Shown here one piece after another: positions 53,088 to 61,214 of a stretch of 64,000 nucleotides of DNA; position 1 is the stretch's first letter; each line of letters starts with the position of its first letter. Source of the stretch: SIG480 sp045586595 (GTDB lineage: Bacteria > Bacillota > Clostridia > Oscillospirales > JAAYXM01); NCBI GenBank assembly GCA_045586595.1, contig JAZNAQ010000011.1, positions 1 to 64,000 on the forward strand. Direction: 5' to 3'. The notes below the pieces were generated by a model. That model ran no database searches, was not told the DNA's origin, and was given only the letters and a program-made list of their open reading frames with translations. Both the position numbers and the translations under genes were made by a program.

Positions 53088-53235
53088 GTGAAATCTCAAG
53101 TACCCAAGTCGAAAAATGTAGTAATTCCAAGACTTTCGGGCTACTCGGCAAAGTGCCGTTACTTGAAATTCAAGGAATTCGGACAAATTCAAAACGCACA
53201 TGCAATGTGAAAATTAAAGTAAATATTTAACGGAC
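53088..53235 (+). other. Element left end: orphan C-terminal reading frame and palindromes
   Basis: The plus strand stays open from the junction to TGA at 53208-53210 and reads like a genuine basic C-terminus (VPKSKNVVIPRLSG, then CRYLKFKEFG). The DNA also has a palindrome CTTGAA-A-TTCAAG (around 53162-53175) and AGTACCCAAGT-type repeats that could be recombinase sites. In a circularised element a gene at the right end could run across the joint into this tail. Not called as a gene here. Confidence 0.35.
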
Positions 53236-53262
53236 AAGCACTACCGAAAGGTGGTGCTTTTT
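53236..53262 (+). terminator. Terminator near the element's left end
   Basis: AAGCACTACC-GAAA-GGTGGTGCTT followed by T5, just before repA. It would end a plus-strand transcript entering from the left. Confidence 0.75.
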
Positions 53263-53284
53263 CTGTTTCAGGAGGTACGGAAGA

Positions 53285-53719
53285 ATGAAATTAAATTATT
53301 TTTATAAATGCGAGGCAGACCAATTTACCTTTTACCGCCTGCCGAAGATTTTAGTGGTAAATGAGATGTTTTCACACATTTCCTACGGTGCGAAGATTCT
53401 CTACGGACTACTTCTTGACAGAATGGGTCTTTCCCTTTCAAATCACTGGCACGATGAATTCGGCAGAGCATATATTATCTACAGCATTGTCGAGATTATG
53501 GAAGATATGAACTGCTCCAAAGCAACGGCGATTAAGATGATGACCGAGCTTGAAGATGCAGGACTGCTTGAGAAAAAGCGACGAGGTCTGGGACTTGCGA
53601 ATATTATTTATCTTAAAAAGTTCATTGCGATCGAAAATCAAGAAGTTCAAACTTTAGACTTCAGAAGTCAAGAAAGAAACATTCCAAGAAGTACAGAATT
53701 TGAACTTCAAGAAGTTTAA
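53285..53719 (+). pseudogene. Replication initiator RepA (RepA_N domain), truncated by an in-frame stop
   Basis: 144 residues matching the RepA_N domain of Firmicutes plasmids and integrative elements (KCEADQFTFYRLPKILV, SYGAKILYGLLLDRMGLSL, CSKATAIKMMTELEDAGLL). Full initiators have roughly twice this length. The frame stops at TAA (53717-53719). Read on in the same frame, it continues as Asn/Lys/Thr-rich linker (VLNPNNTKPNNN), typical of the family after this point. It runs to a TGA that overlaps the parB ATG as ATGA. The C-terminal domain is absent, so origin firing is doubtful. AGGAGGT precedes the start. Confidence 0.72.
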
Positions 53720-53817
53720 GTTTTAAACCCTAATAATACTAAACCAAATAATAATTACTGTAAAAATACTTATTCAATCATATCGTATCATGATGTGATG
53801 AGAAACGAGGTGCAAAA

Positions 53818-54732
53818 ATGAACATAGGGCTAAAAAGCTATGAAGATTTATTTAAGGACGAGAAAGGCAGAAAGACCGAAGAAATTGTGCCTGTTGATAT
53901 TAAGGACTTAAAACCATATACCGAGCAACCGTTTAAGGTTCTTCTTGATAACAGCATGGACGAGCTTTGTGCAAGTATTGAGCAATACGGAATACTCTCT
54001 CCCGTAATTGTGAGATCGCATAAGGACGGTGGATATGAAATCCTGTCGGGACACCGCCGAGTAAAGGCGTGTGAACTTTTGGGCATCGAGGAAGTCCCCG
54101 TTGTAGTAAAAGAACTCGATGACGACACAGCGGCAATACTGCTTGTTGACAGCAACCTGCAAAGAGAAAACATCCTACCCAGCGAAAAAGCCTTTGCTTA
54201 TAAATTAAAGCTTGAATCCGTTAAAAGAAAAGCAGGTAGACCGCCAAAAGAAAATTTGGGACAAATTGTCCCAGATTTATCTGGCAAACGTTCGACAGAA
54301 ATTGTGGGTGAGCAATATGGAGACAGTTACAAACAAGTCCAACGCTATATACGTTTAACAAATCTTATTGATCCGCTTTTGAATCTTGTGGACAAAAACG
54401 AAATGGCAATGAGTGCAGGGGTTGAGCTTTCATATCTTGGATCAAAGCTTCAGTCGGAGATTTATAAAATCGTCGAGCGTGAACAAACGCCGCCGTCAAT
54501 CGCCCAAGCAGCAAAGCTCCGCAAAACCGCCGAGGAAGGAAACCTTGATGAATCTACTCTTGAATTTATCTTGACCGCACAAAAAGAACCGGGGATTAAA
54601 CTTGTCATCTATGAGGACAAGCTCCGTCGCTACTTCCCCAAGAGCTACACCAAGGAGCAAATCGAAGATACTGTTATGAAACTAATTCAGAAGTGGCATA
54701 AGAATCGGGGAAAAGAAAATTCCCGAGGATAA
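53818..54732 (+). CDS. ParB/Spo0J-like partition protein
   Basis: 304-aa ParB family protein. The N-terminal ParB/Srx-like CTPase domain (residues 20-115) shows SGHRRVKACELLG and DSNLQRENILPSEKAFAY. A central HTH region follows (VGEQYGDSYKQVQRYIRL), with an insertion KRKAGRPPKENLGQ, then a C-terminal part that should dimerise. It would bind parS-like sites and stabilise the element. The expected ParA ATPase gene is not adjacent. GAGGTG upstream; the ATG overlaps the extended repA frame. Confidence 0.92.
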   Translation: MNIGLKSYEDLFKDEKGRKTEEIVPVDIKDLKPYTEQPFKVLLDNSMDELCASIEQYGILSPVIVRSHKDGGYEILSGHRRVKACELLGIEEVPVVVKELDDDTAAILLVDSNLQRENILPSEKAFAYKLKLESVKRKAGRPPKENLGQIVPDLSGKRSTEIVGEQYGDSYKQVQRYIRLTNLIDPLLNLVDKNEMAMSAGVELSYLGSKLQSEIYKIVEREQTPPSIAQAAKLRKTAEEGNLDESTLEFILTAQKEPGIKLVIYEDKLRRYFPKSYTKEQIEDTVMKLIQKWHKNRGKENSRG

Positions 54733-54788
54733 AATTTTGAAGAATAGTGGGTATCCAAACTAAAATTAAGACGAAAGGAGCGATGAAA

Positions 54789-55151
54789 ATGATTACATAC
54801 TCAAAGTCAGGCAACATCTTGCTGCCGAACCTTAAAATCCCGAACTCACCCAAAGAACCCATTGGCATCTACGGCAGAATGAGGCGTGATTATCTCAAAA
54901 AGAACCGCCGCAGCATTTACTCTGCCATGATGCTTAAAGGAACGCTTTTAGACCATCTTGCGGAACTTGATAAAACCTGCCGTGAGGAAGCTAAGCTTCG
55001 CATAAAGGCAGAGGCAGAAAAACAAGGCATTACGGAAGAACTAAAGGCGCAGGATATGCTCAAATGGACAGGACTTATGAACAACATCCAAAACGCGGTT
55101 CGGGAGCAAATAACGCACGAGTTTGTGTATGCCGAGGAGGGACTGATGTGA
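54789..55151 (+). CDS. TnpV-like transposon protein
   Basis: 120-aa protein resembling TnpV of clostridial Tn4451-type transposons (NILLPNLKIPNSPKEPIGIYGRMRRDYL, LKAQDMLKWTGLMNNIQ). The TnpV function is unknown; it is usually carried by transposons and integrative elements. No TnpX-type recombinase is nearby. GAAAGGAG 8 nt before 54789 selects this ATG over one 6 nt upstream. Overlaps the next gene by 4 bp. Confidence 0.8.
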   Translation: MITYSKSGNILLPNLKIPNSPKEPIGIYGRMRRDYLKKNRRSIYSAMMLKGTLLDHLAELDKTCREEAKLRIKAEAEKQGITEELKAQDMLKWTGLMNNIQNAVREQITHEFVYAEEGLM

Positions 55152-55708
55152 AAAAACTCTTTGCGTTGATTATTGCATTAACCTTTTCAACAACGACATA
55201 TGCCGCCGGCATTCCTCACGAATCGCTACCATCTAACGCCACCTTTGAGTGTATGAAATATACCGAAACACTCATTGGCGATATTTTAGATCGAGTACAA
55301 AACGGGCTCGGGTATTCCGATGCACTTGTGGAATCACGACGGAGATTCTTTCCGCTTGTAATAAGCGGTCGGTCAAGAGGATACAGTTTTTCTAACTTGA
55401 GCGAAGTTGCAAGCAACGCAATATTTCAATATCGGGATATGCATCTGCGACCGGAGTTTTATGCGACAAACGAGCCTAAAGTGCGACAGATAATATCGGA
55501 TGTGCTGGATGCGGTAAGGTGCGGTAAAATAAGTTATGCCGAGGCTGAAAAGAGAGCCTATGAAAAGATATACCAATCGGTCGATGCAAGCTTTAACTAC
55601 GACCGAGAGTTTGCAAAGGATACCTGCTATCGCAATATACCCTCGGTGGATAACAGTTTGTTCACCATCGCGCGAAGGTTAATATTAGAGGTAACGCCTG
55701 TCAGATGA
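55148..55708 (+). CDS. Secreted hypothetical protein
   Basis: 186-aa protein with a clear signal peptide (VKKLFALIIALTFSTTTYAA, cleavage after about residue 20). A mature domain follows, mostly helical, with three Cys and Arg/Tyr-rich segments (VESRRRFFPLV, RDMHLRPEFYATNEP). I recognise no family. The GTG start overlaps the TnpV stop (GTGA), indicating coupling. A secreted product inside a mobilisation region could act at the cell surface, for example in entry exclusion; that is speculation. Confidence 0.6.
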   Translation: MKKLFALIIALTFSTTTYAAGIPHESLPSNATFECMKYTETLIGDILDRVQNGLGYSDALVESRRRFFPLVISGRSRGYSFSNLSEVASNAIFQYRDMHLRPEFYATNEPKVRQIISDVLDAVRCGKISYAEAEKRAYEKIYQSVDASFNYDREFAKDTCYRNIPSVDNSLFTIARRLILEVTPVR

Positions 55709-55729
55709 CGGGCGTTATTGTTATATGTG

Positions 55730-55897
55730 GCAAGCATAGCATTTGTACAGACAAATGCATTAGCAAGCACGGCATTTTGACAACCAAAAAGCCAATAATG
55801 AAAATTTGTTTTAGCAAGCACGGAAATTTGACATCAAATTTTCCATTCTTAGGGGCAAGCCCCTAATACCCCAATTAAATTTTAAGGAGACGATATT
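55730..55897 (+). repeat. Iteron-like direct repeats and hairpins, candidate oriT
   Basis: Three 20-bp direct repeats of the form GCAAGCAYRGMAWTTTGWCA lie at 55730-55749, 55763-55782 and 55814-55833. Two sit in inverted repeats: GCATTTGT-ACAG-ACAAATGC (55739-55758), and AAAATTTG/CAAATTTT (55801-55808, 55835-55842). A perfect hairpin TTAGGGG-CAAG-CCCCTAA (55849-55866) follows, repeating the GCAAGC core. Position directly before a MobC-like gene suggests a transfer origin or relaxosome site. Confidence 0.55.
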
Positions 55898-56230
55898 ATG
55901 AGAACAAGAAAACATCAATTCACATTACGCTTAAACGAGAAAGAAGACAAGGCTCTGATTCGCCTTGTCAAAAAGGCAGGGACAAACCGAAGCGCAGTGA
56001 TTCGACAGCTAATTATGGACTGCAGAGTCAAGCAAAGGCCCGAGGAAATCTTTGAAGAAATGACAGAGCGAATAAAGGTACATCGTTTGGAGATGGATGA
56101 GATTGCAAAGGAGTGCACTCTCACTCGAACGATAACGGAAGAACAACTCAACCGCATAGGCGAGCTGCAACTGAAAGTTAAAGCCATTATCGAAGAATAC
56201 GAGGATTGCTTTGTGGACGACGAGCAATAG
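55898..56230 (+). CDS. MobC-like ribbon-helix-helix relaxosome protein (copy 1)
   Basis: 110-aa protein starting HQFTLRLNEKEDKALIRLVKKAGTNRSAVIRQLIM, a ribbon-helix-helix DNA-binding domain as in MobC accessory proteins of Firmicutes elements. The rest is a coiled-coil-like helix. It would bind oriT and help a relaxase. No relaxase gene follows. TAAGGAG upstream. The next gene is a shorter paralogue, 11 bp away. Confidence 0.72.
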   Translation: MRTRKHQFTLRLNEKEDKALIRLVKKAGTNRSAVIRQLIMDCRVKQRPEEIFEEMTERIKVHRLEMDEIAKECTLTRTITEEQLNRIGELQLKVKAIIEEYEDCFVDDEQ

Positions 56231-56241
56231 CAGGTGATTCT

Positions 56242-56544
56242 ATGAGTAACAGAAAATTTATAGTCAGATTAAACGACGAGGAACGGGCAAAACTCAATAG
56301 CCTCACCGAGAAAACATTACTCACTCAAAAAGGAATCATCCGCAATATCCTTTTGGGTTATAAATTGCCCACCAAAGTGCCGGATTCCTATACCAACTTT
56401 ATGCGCCATATCAACAGCCTGTCTTATTACATATTCAAACTCAAAGTCCAAGCTGATAAAAACGACTCACGCCAACTTGCCAAAATCGAAGAACTCGACC
56501 GCAATATAGAAGAAATAATGAAACTGGCACTATCGTTTATCTAA
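56242..56544 (+). CDS. MobC-like ribbon-helix-helix protein (copy 2)
   Basis: 100-aa ribbon-helix-helix protein (KFIVRLNDEERAKLNSLTEKTLLTQKGIIRNILLG) with a helical tail (MRHINSLSYYIFKLKVQAD). Sequence-related to the preceding gene at the N-terminus. AGGTGAT sets the start at 56242. The pair may form a hetero-relaxosome with relaxase supplied in trans (inference). Confidence 0.7.
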   Translation: MSNRKFIVRLNDEERAKLNSLTEKTLLTQKGIIRNILLGYKLPTKVPDSYTNFMRHINSLSYYIFKLKVQADKNDSRQLAKIEELDRNIEEIMKLALSFI

Positions 56545-56550
56545 CACACA

Positions 56551-56588
56551 GGGAGAGGAGTTATCCAAACGCCTCTCCCTACTTTTTT
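56551..56588 (+). terminator. Terminator after the MobC-like pair
   Basis: GGGAGAGG (56551-56558) pairs with CCTCTCCC (56572-56579), followed by a T6 run. It separates the mobilisation genes from the defence operon. Confidence 0.85.
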
Positions 56589-56610
56589 GTATTTATATAT
56601 ACGATAAAAA

Positions 56611-56662
56611 TGTCGATACACCGACAATTTTATTGACTTTTCGACATCAGAAGTGGTATAAT
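56611..56662 (+). promoter_or_regulatory. Promoter and operator-like palindrome of the XRE/defence operon
   Basis: TTGACT (56633-56638) - 18 bp - TATAAT (56657-56662) with extended GTGG. A palindrome TGTCG-ATACAC-CGACA (56611-56626) lies just upstream of the -35, and a half-site TCGACA lies in the spacer (56641-56646). The XRE protein encoded next may bind here and regulate the operon. Confidence 0.65.
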
Positions 56663-56712
56663 TCATAGTAAGTTATTGTTTAAATTTTACCGTTTTGAAA
56701 GGATGAAACAAA

Positions 56713-56916
56713 ATGGCAGTTACTTATAATAAACTCTGGCATTTGCTGATCGACAGAGGTATGAAAAAGAAAGACCTGCAAGAGGCTGCAGGTCTCACAA
56801 ACCACACAATGCTCAAACTCCGCAAAGACCAGGATATCACCACCGAAACCATCGGCAAGATATGCAAAGCTCTCGGTTGCACAATGGACGATATCATGGA
56901 GTTTTATGAAAGATGA
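56713..56916 (+). CDS. XRE/Cro-type transcriptional regulator
   Basis: 67-aa single-domain HTH_3/HTH_26-type repressor (YNKLWHLLIDRGMKKKDLQEAAGLTNHTMLKLRKDQDITTETIGKICKALGCTMDDIMEF). Such small XRE proteins commonly control restriction-modification or other defence genes. GAAAGGATG upstream. It lies 57 bp before the helicase gene, and the operator-like palindrome in its promoter suggests autoregulation. Confidence 0.88.
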   Translation: MAVTYNKLWHLLIDRGMKKKDLQEAAGLTNHTMLKLRKDQDITTETIGKICKALGCTMDDIMEFYER

Positions 56917-56973
56917 ATCACTGTACGGTTTATTGTGCAGTTATTATGAGATAATCATGCTGGAGATGTGCAC

Positions 56974-59900
56974 ATGGAAATAATTGATAATATAAATAAA
57001 AAGCTTAAAGATGATTTGAAAATTGAAATAAAAGATGGAAGTAAGTTGGCGATTGCCGCTGCTTGCTTTTCTATCTATGCCTTTCAAGAGTTAAAAGAAG
57101 AACTCAAGAGCATCGATGAATTACGTTTCATATTCACCTCCCCTACTTTCACAACGGAAAAAGCTAAAAAAGAAAAACGCGAATTTTATATACCTCGCCT
57201 TAACAGAGAACGTAGCCTTTATGGAACGGAATTTGAAGTAAAGCTTCGCAATGAGCTTACACAGAAAGCTATAGCCAAAGAGTGTGCTGAGTGGATTCGC
57301 GATAAGGTTACATTCAAATCAAACATCACTAACGAAAATATGATGGGATTCATCAATGTTAATGATAAAAACTATATGCCGGTCACTGGCTTTACTACCG
57401 TTGACTTAGGTTGCGAACGAGGAAACAATGCATACAACTTTGTGCAGAAAACCGAATCTCCTTTTTCGACCACCTACATAGAGTTGTTTGAAAGCCTTTG
57501 GAATGATAAAACGAAGCTTCAGGAAGTCACTGACGAAGTTATCGAAAACATCACGACGGCATATAACGAAAATTCTCCTGATTTCATTTACTTCGTTACT
57601 CTCTATAACATCTTCAATGAATTTCTTGAGGATATATCCGAAGACGTACTCCCCAACGAAGGAACAGGTTTCAAAGACAGCAAAATCTGGAATATGCTTT
57701 ATAACTTCCAGAAGGATGCAGTTCTTGCAATTATAAATAAGCTTGAGAAATTCAACGGGTGCATTCTTGCTGATTCCGTTGGTCTCGGTAAGACATTTAC
57801 AGCCCTTGCAGTAATCAAATATTACGAGTCCAGAAACAAGAGCGTTCTCGTACTTTGTCCGAAGAAACTCGCTAATAACTGGAATACATATAGGGACAAC
57901 TATGTCAATAACCCGATAGCAGAAGACCGCTTAAACTATAAAGTTCTCTACCATACTGACCTCGGTCGTGATCACGGCGAATCTAACGGAACGGATTTAT
58001 CTCGTCTTCGTTGGGATACATACGATCTTGTTGTAATAGACGAATCGCACAATTTCCGTAATGGTGGAAAGCTTTCAGGTGAAGATAACGAAAAAGAAAA
58101 CCGTTACCTGCGCCTTCTTAATCAAGTTATCAAAAAAGGCGTTAAGACGAAAGTTCTTATGCTTTCGGCAACACCTGTAAACAACCGTTTTAACGACCTT
58201 AAAAACCAGATAGCTCTTGCTTACGAAGGTAATTCTGATCTTATTGATGATAAATTGAATACATCTCGCTCCATAAATGAAATTTTCAGAAATGCACAGC
58301 GTGCATTCAATATGTGGAGCGAGTGGAAACCTCAGGAGCGAACAACTGAGAAACTTCTCAAGATGCTTGATTTTGACTTCTTTGAGGTTCTCGATTCTGT
58401 TACGATTGCTCGTTCGAGAAAGCATATCAAGAAATATTATGACACCACAGATATCGGCACTTTCCCGACTCGTCTAACTCCGATTTCAAAACGGCCGCAG
58501 TTGACTGACCTTTCGGATGCAATTACTTACAACGAAATCTTCGAACATCTGATGATGCTTACATTGTCAATTTATACTCCGACGCATTATATTCTTTCAA
58601 GCAAGATTAAAAAATACGAAGAATTATACGATGATAAAAAAGTAAGCGTCGGCCTTACCCAGGCGAACCGTGAGCAAGGTATTCGACGTCTTACTGCAAT
58701 CAATTTGATGAAGCGAATGGAAAGCTCTGTCTATTCGTTTAATCTCACAATGACAAGAATCAAGGACTTCATCAGCAAGACTATTGATAAAATAGATGCT
58801 TATGACCGCCATGCTTCTGAGGTTCTTGAGTTAACAGACATTACCGATATTGAAGAATTCGACAGCGAAGACCAGAATGATGATCTTTTCTCGTTCGGTA
58901 AAAAAGTCAAAATCGACCTTGCGGATATGGACTATGTCTCCTGGCGTGAATCACTTGTTAAGGATAAAGAAGTTCTCGAGCTTCTCACACTAATGGTTAA
59001 CGATATCACTGCCGAGCATGATAGCAAGCTCCAGGAACTGTTATATATCCTCGCAAATAAGGTTAACAACCCCATCAACGAAGACAATAAGAAAATCATT
59101 ATCTTCACCGCATTCGCGGATACTGCACGCTATCTCTACGATAACGTAAGCGACTACATGAAGAAAAACTTCGGCTTGAATACAGCTATGATAACCGGCA
59201 CGGTAGATGGTAAATCAACCGTAGCGGGACTTCGTAATGACCTTAATACAGTTCTTACCTGTTTCTCGCCAAAGTCGAAGGAGAGAGATTTGTTTGACTC
59301 TATTCCTAAGGTGGATATCGATATCCTCATTGCAACTGACTGTATTTCCGAAGGTCAGAACTTGCAGGACTGCGATTATCTCATCAACTATGATATCCAC
59401 TGGAACCCCGTGCGCATCATTCAGCGTTTCGGGCGAATCGACCGTATTGGAAGCACGAACAGCGTTATCCAGCTTGTAAACTTCTGGCCGAATATTACGC
59501 TCGATGAGTACATCGACCTCAAGGCGAAAGTCGAAACACGAATGAAGATTGTCGATATGACGGCTACGGGCGACGACAACATCATCAGTGAAGAGGAAAA
59601 GACTGACCTCGAATACCGTAAAGCACAACTCAAGAAATTGCAGGAAGAAGTCGTCGATATTGAAGAAATGTCAACCGGAATTTCGATTATGGATTTAGGA
59701 CTAAACGAATTCCGCCTGGACCTTCTTGATTATATAAAGACGCATCCGCACATCGAAAAAACGCCGTTCGGCTTGCACACAGTCACCGCCGCAACGGACG
59801 ATATGCCGGCAGGTGTTATCTACGTGCTTAAAAATCGTACAAACAGCGTGAATATAGACAGTCAGAACAGACTTCACCCGTTCTACATGGTCTATATCAG

Positions 59901-60585
59901 CAATGACGGAGAGGTTGTATGTGACCATCTCTCGCCTAAAGCGTTGCTTGATAAGGTTCGCTTCTTGTGCAAGGGTAAAACAGAACCAATTCCGGAATTA
60001 TACAAAGAATTTAACAAAGAGACCAACGACGGAAAGAACATGACGGGGCTGTCAAAACTTCTTGGTGATGCCATTGCATCTATTATCGAAGTTAAGGAAG
60101 AAAGCGATATCAACAGCTTCCTTTCTGGTGGTCAGGTAAGCTTCTTATCGAATGAAACAAAGGGACTGGACGACTTCGAGCTCATTTGCTTTATCGTTGT
60201 AAGAGATACAGAGTTGAAGCCTGCTACAGCGCGAGATTTCCGTGTAGTTGTTGCCGGAAGTAGAAACTTTAACGATTATAACCGCTTGTCAGATGCCCTT
60301 GATAAATACCTTGCCGATAAGGACAATGTAACAATAGTCAGCGGCACTGCACGCGGCGCCGACAGAATGGGAGAGCGCTATGCCGCAGAGCATGGACTCA
60401 AAATTGAGCAATTCCCTGCAGAATGGGGTAAGTATCATAAAGGCGCAGGACCGATAAGGAATATGCAGATGGTACAAAGCGCCGATGCAGTAGTTGCATT
60501 CTGGGATAATGAATCAACCGGAACAAAGCACATCATTGACTGCGCAAGACAAGAAAATATTCCCTGTAAGGTAATCAGTATTTAA
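56974..60585 (+). CDS. SNF2-type helicase fused to a C-terminal SLOG (DUF2493/YspA-like) domain
   Basis: 1203-aa protein. The N-terminal 150 residues resemble the PLD-like region of defence helicases (KLAIAAACFSIYAFQELKEEL), but no HKD motif is seen. The SF2 motor is complete: Walker A ADSVGLGKTFTAL (about 262-274), DESH box VVIDESHNF (about 351-359), LSATPVNNRFNDLK, and motifs V/VI SEGQNLQDCDYLINYD and IIQRFGRIDRIGS (about 790-826). Residues about 1087-1203 form a separate SLOG nucleotide-sensing fold (VVVAGSRNFND, SGTARGADRMGERYA, GPIRNMQMV). GGAG 8 nt before the ATG at 56974. Likely a translocase/sensor in a type III-like restriction system. Confidence 0.82.
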   Translation: MEIIDNINKKLKDDLKIEIKDGSKLAIAAACFSIYAFQELKEELKSIDELRFIFTSPTFTTEKAKKEKREFYIPRLNRERSLYGTEFEVKLRNELTQKAIAKECAEWIRDKVTFKSNITNENMMGFINVNDKNYMPVTGFTTVDLGCERGNNAYNFVQKTESPFSTTYIELFESLWNDKTKLQEVTDEVIENITTAYNENSPDFIYFVTLYNIFNEFLEDISEDVLPNEGTGFKDSKIWNMLYNFQKDAVLAIINKLEKFNGCILADSVGLGKTFTALAVIKYYESRNKSVLVLCPKKLANNWNTYRDNYVNNPIAEDRLNYKVLYHTDLGRDHGESNGTDLSRLRWDTYDLVVIDESHNFRNGGKLSGEDNEKENRYLRLLNQVIKKGVKTKVLMLSATPVNNRFNDLKNQIALAYEGNSDLIDDKLNTSRSINEIFRNAQRAFNMWSEWKPQERTTEKLLKMLDFDFFEVLDSVTIARSRKHIKKYYDTTDIGTFPTRLTPISKRPQLTDLSDAITYNEIFEHLMMLTLSIYTPTHYILSSKIKKYEELYDDKKVSVGLTQANREQGIRRLTAINLMKRMESSVYSFNLTMTRIKDFISKTIDKIDAYDRHASEVLELTDITDIEEFDSEDQNDDLFSFGKKVKIDLADMDYVSWRESLVKDKEVLELLTLMVNDITAEHDSKLQELLYILANKVNNPINEDNKKIIIFTAFADTARYLYDNVSDYMKKNFGLNTAMITGTVDGKSTVAGLRNDLNTVLTCFSPKSKERDLFDSIPKVDIDILIATDCISEGQNLQDCDYLINYDIHWNPVRIIQRFGRIDRIGSTNSVIQLVNFWPNITLDEYIDLKAKVETRMKIVDMTATGDDNIISEEEKTDLEYRKAQLKKLQEEVVDIEEMSTGISIMDLGLNEFRLDLLDYIKTHPHIEKTPFGLHTVTAATDDMPAGVIYVLKNRTNSVNIDSQNRLHPFYMVYISNDGEVVCDHLSPKALLDKVRFLCKGKTEPIPELYKEFNKETNDGKNMTGLSKLLGDAIASIIEVKEESDINSFLSGGQVSFLSNETKGLDDFELICFIVVRDTELKPATARDFRVVVAGSRNFNDYNRLSDALDKYLADKDNVTIVSGTARGADRMGERYAAEHGLKIEQFPAEWGKYHKGAGPIRNMQMVQSADAVVAFWDNESTGTKHIIDCARQENIPCKVISI

Positions 60586-60603
60586 GAATGAGGAGGTGAT
60601 ATT

Positions 60604-61209
60604 TTGCTAAGTTTACCGAAATCCACAGAACTTAAAAAGCAACTTCCTAAAAATGCGATATATGCAAAGTTTAATATGAACAACGCACAAAAGGAAAGGT
60701 TCGATGCAGATATTTCAAGGATAAATATCATAGCAGAAATATCACCATCCACTACTAACATCGCAAAGGGCGAAACTGTATCGTCTATTTACATCGTTCA
60801 GGTTATGCTCAAGCGCAAAGAATTTGATGAAAGAACCATAATTCAGCTTTCAAAGCTAATTGACCAGAATATGATTCTCGCTTTAGAGTTTGAGAATATG
60901 ACAAAACTTGCCATATATCACACCAAACTACTTCAAAGTGAATGGTGCGACAAGGAAGATGCAAAGATAGAACTCAAAGGTCTCAACCTCGACAAAGTAT
61001 GGGAGAGCATCATAAAACAAATCGGTGATATCGAAGTTTCGGAAGGTCTATCGCTTGATGAACAGATTTCACAAAACGAAGAAAGAGCAAAACTCGAAAA
61101 AGAAATAGCACGGCTTGAAAAACAAGCTCGTGCAGAAAAGCAGCCAAAGAAGAAATTCGAACTGGTGCAAAAGATAAATGAGTTGCGAAATATACAACGT
61201 GAGGGATAG
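60604..61209 (+). CDS. DUF4391 family protein
   Basis: 201-aa protein of the DUF4391 family (LSLPKSTELKKQLPKNAIYAKF, IYIVQVMLKRKEFDERTI, ENMTKLAIYHTKLLQSEWC), with a charged coiled-coil tail (about 160-200). DUF4391 proteins are typically encoded between a helicase and a type III methyltransferase; their biochemical role is unknown. TTG start at 60604 with GAGGAGGTG upstream, 18 bp after the helicase stop. Confidence 0.78.
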   Translation: MLSLPKSTELKKQLPKNAIYAKFNMNNAQKERFDADISRINIIAEISPSTTNIAKGETVSSIYIVQVMLKRKEFDERTIIQLSKLIDQNMILALEFENMTKLAIYHTKLLQSEWCDKEDAKIELKGLNLDKVWESIIKQIGDIEVSEGLSLDEQISQNEERAKLEKEIARLEKQARAEKQPKKKFELVQKINELRNIQREG

Positions 61210-61214
61210 TTTAA

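Noticed and set aside
52728..53210. Plus-strand open frame antisense to the cotJC fragment
   Set aside because: Most of it is a shadow of the catalase gene. Only the last part, inside the element, looks protein-like, and that is reported as a finding rather than a gene.
56974..57424. PLD nuclease at the helicase N-terminus
   Set aside because: The region resembles the PLD-associated part of such helicases, but no HxKxxxxD motif is visible, so nuclease activity is not claimed.
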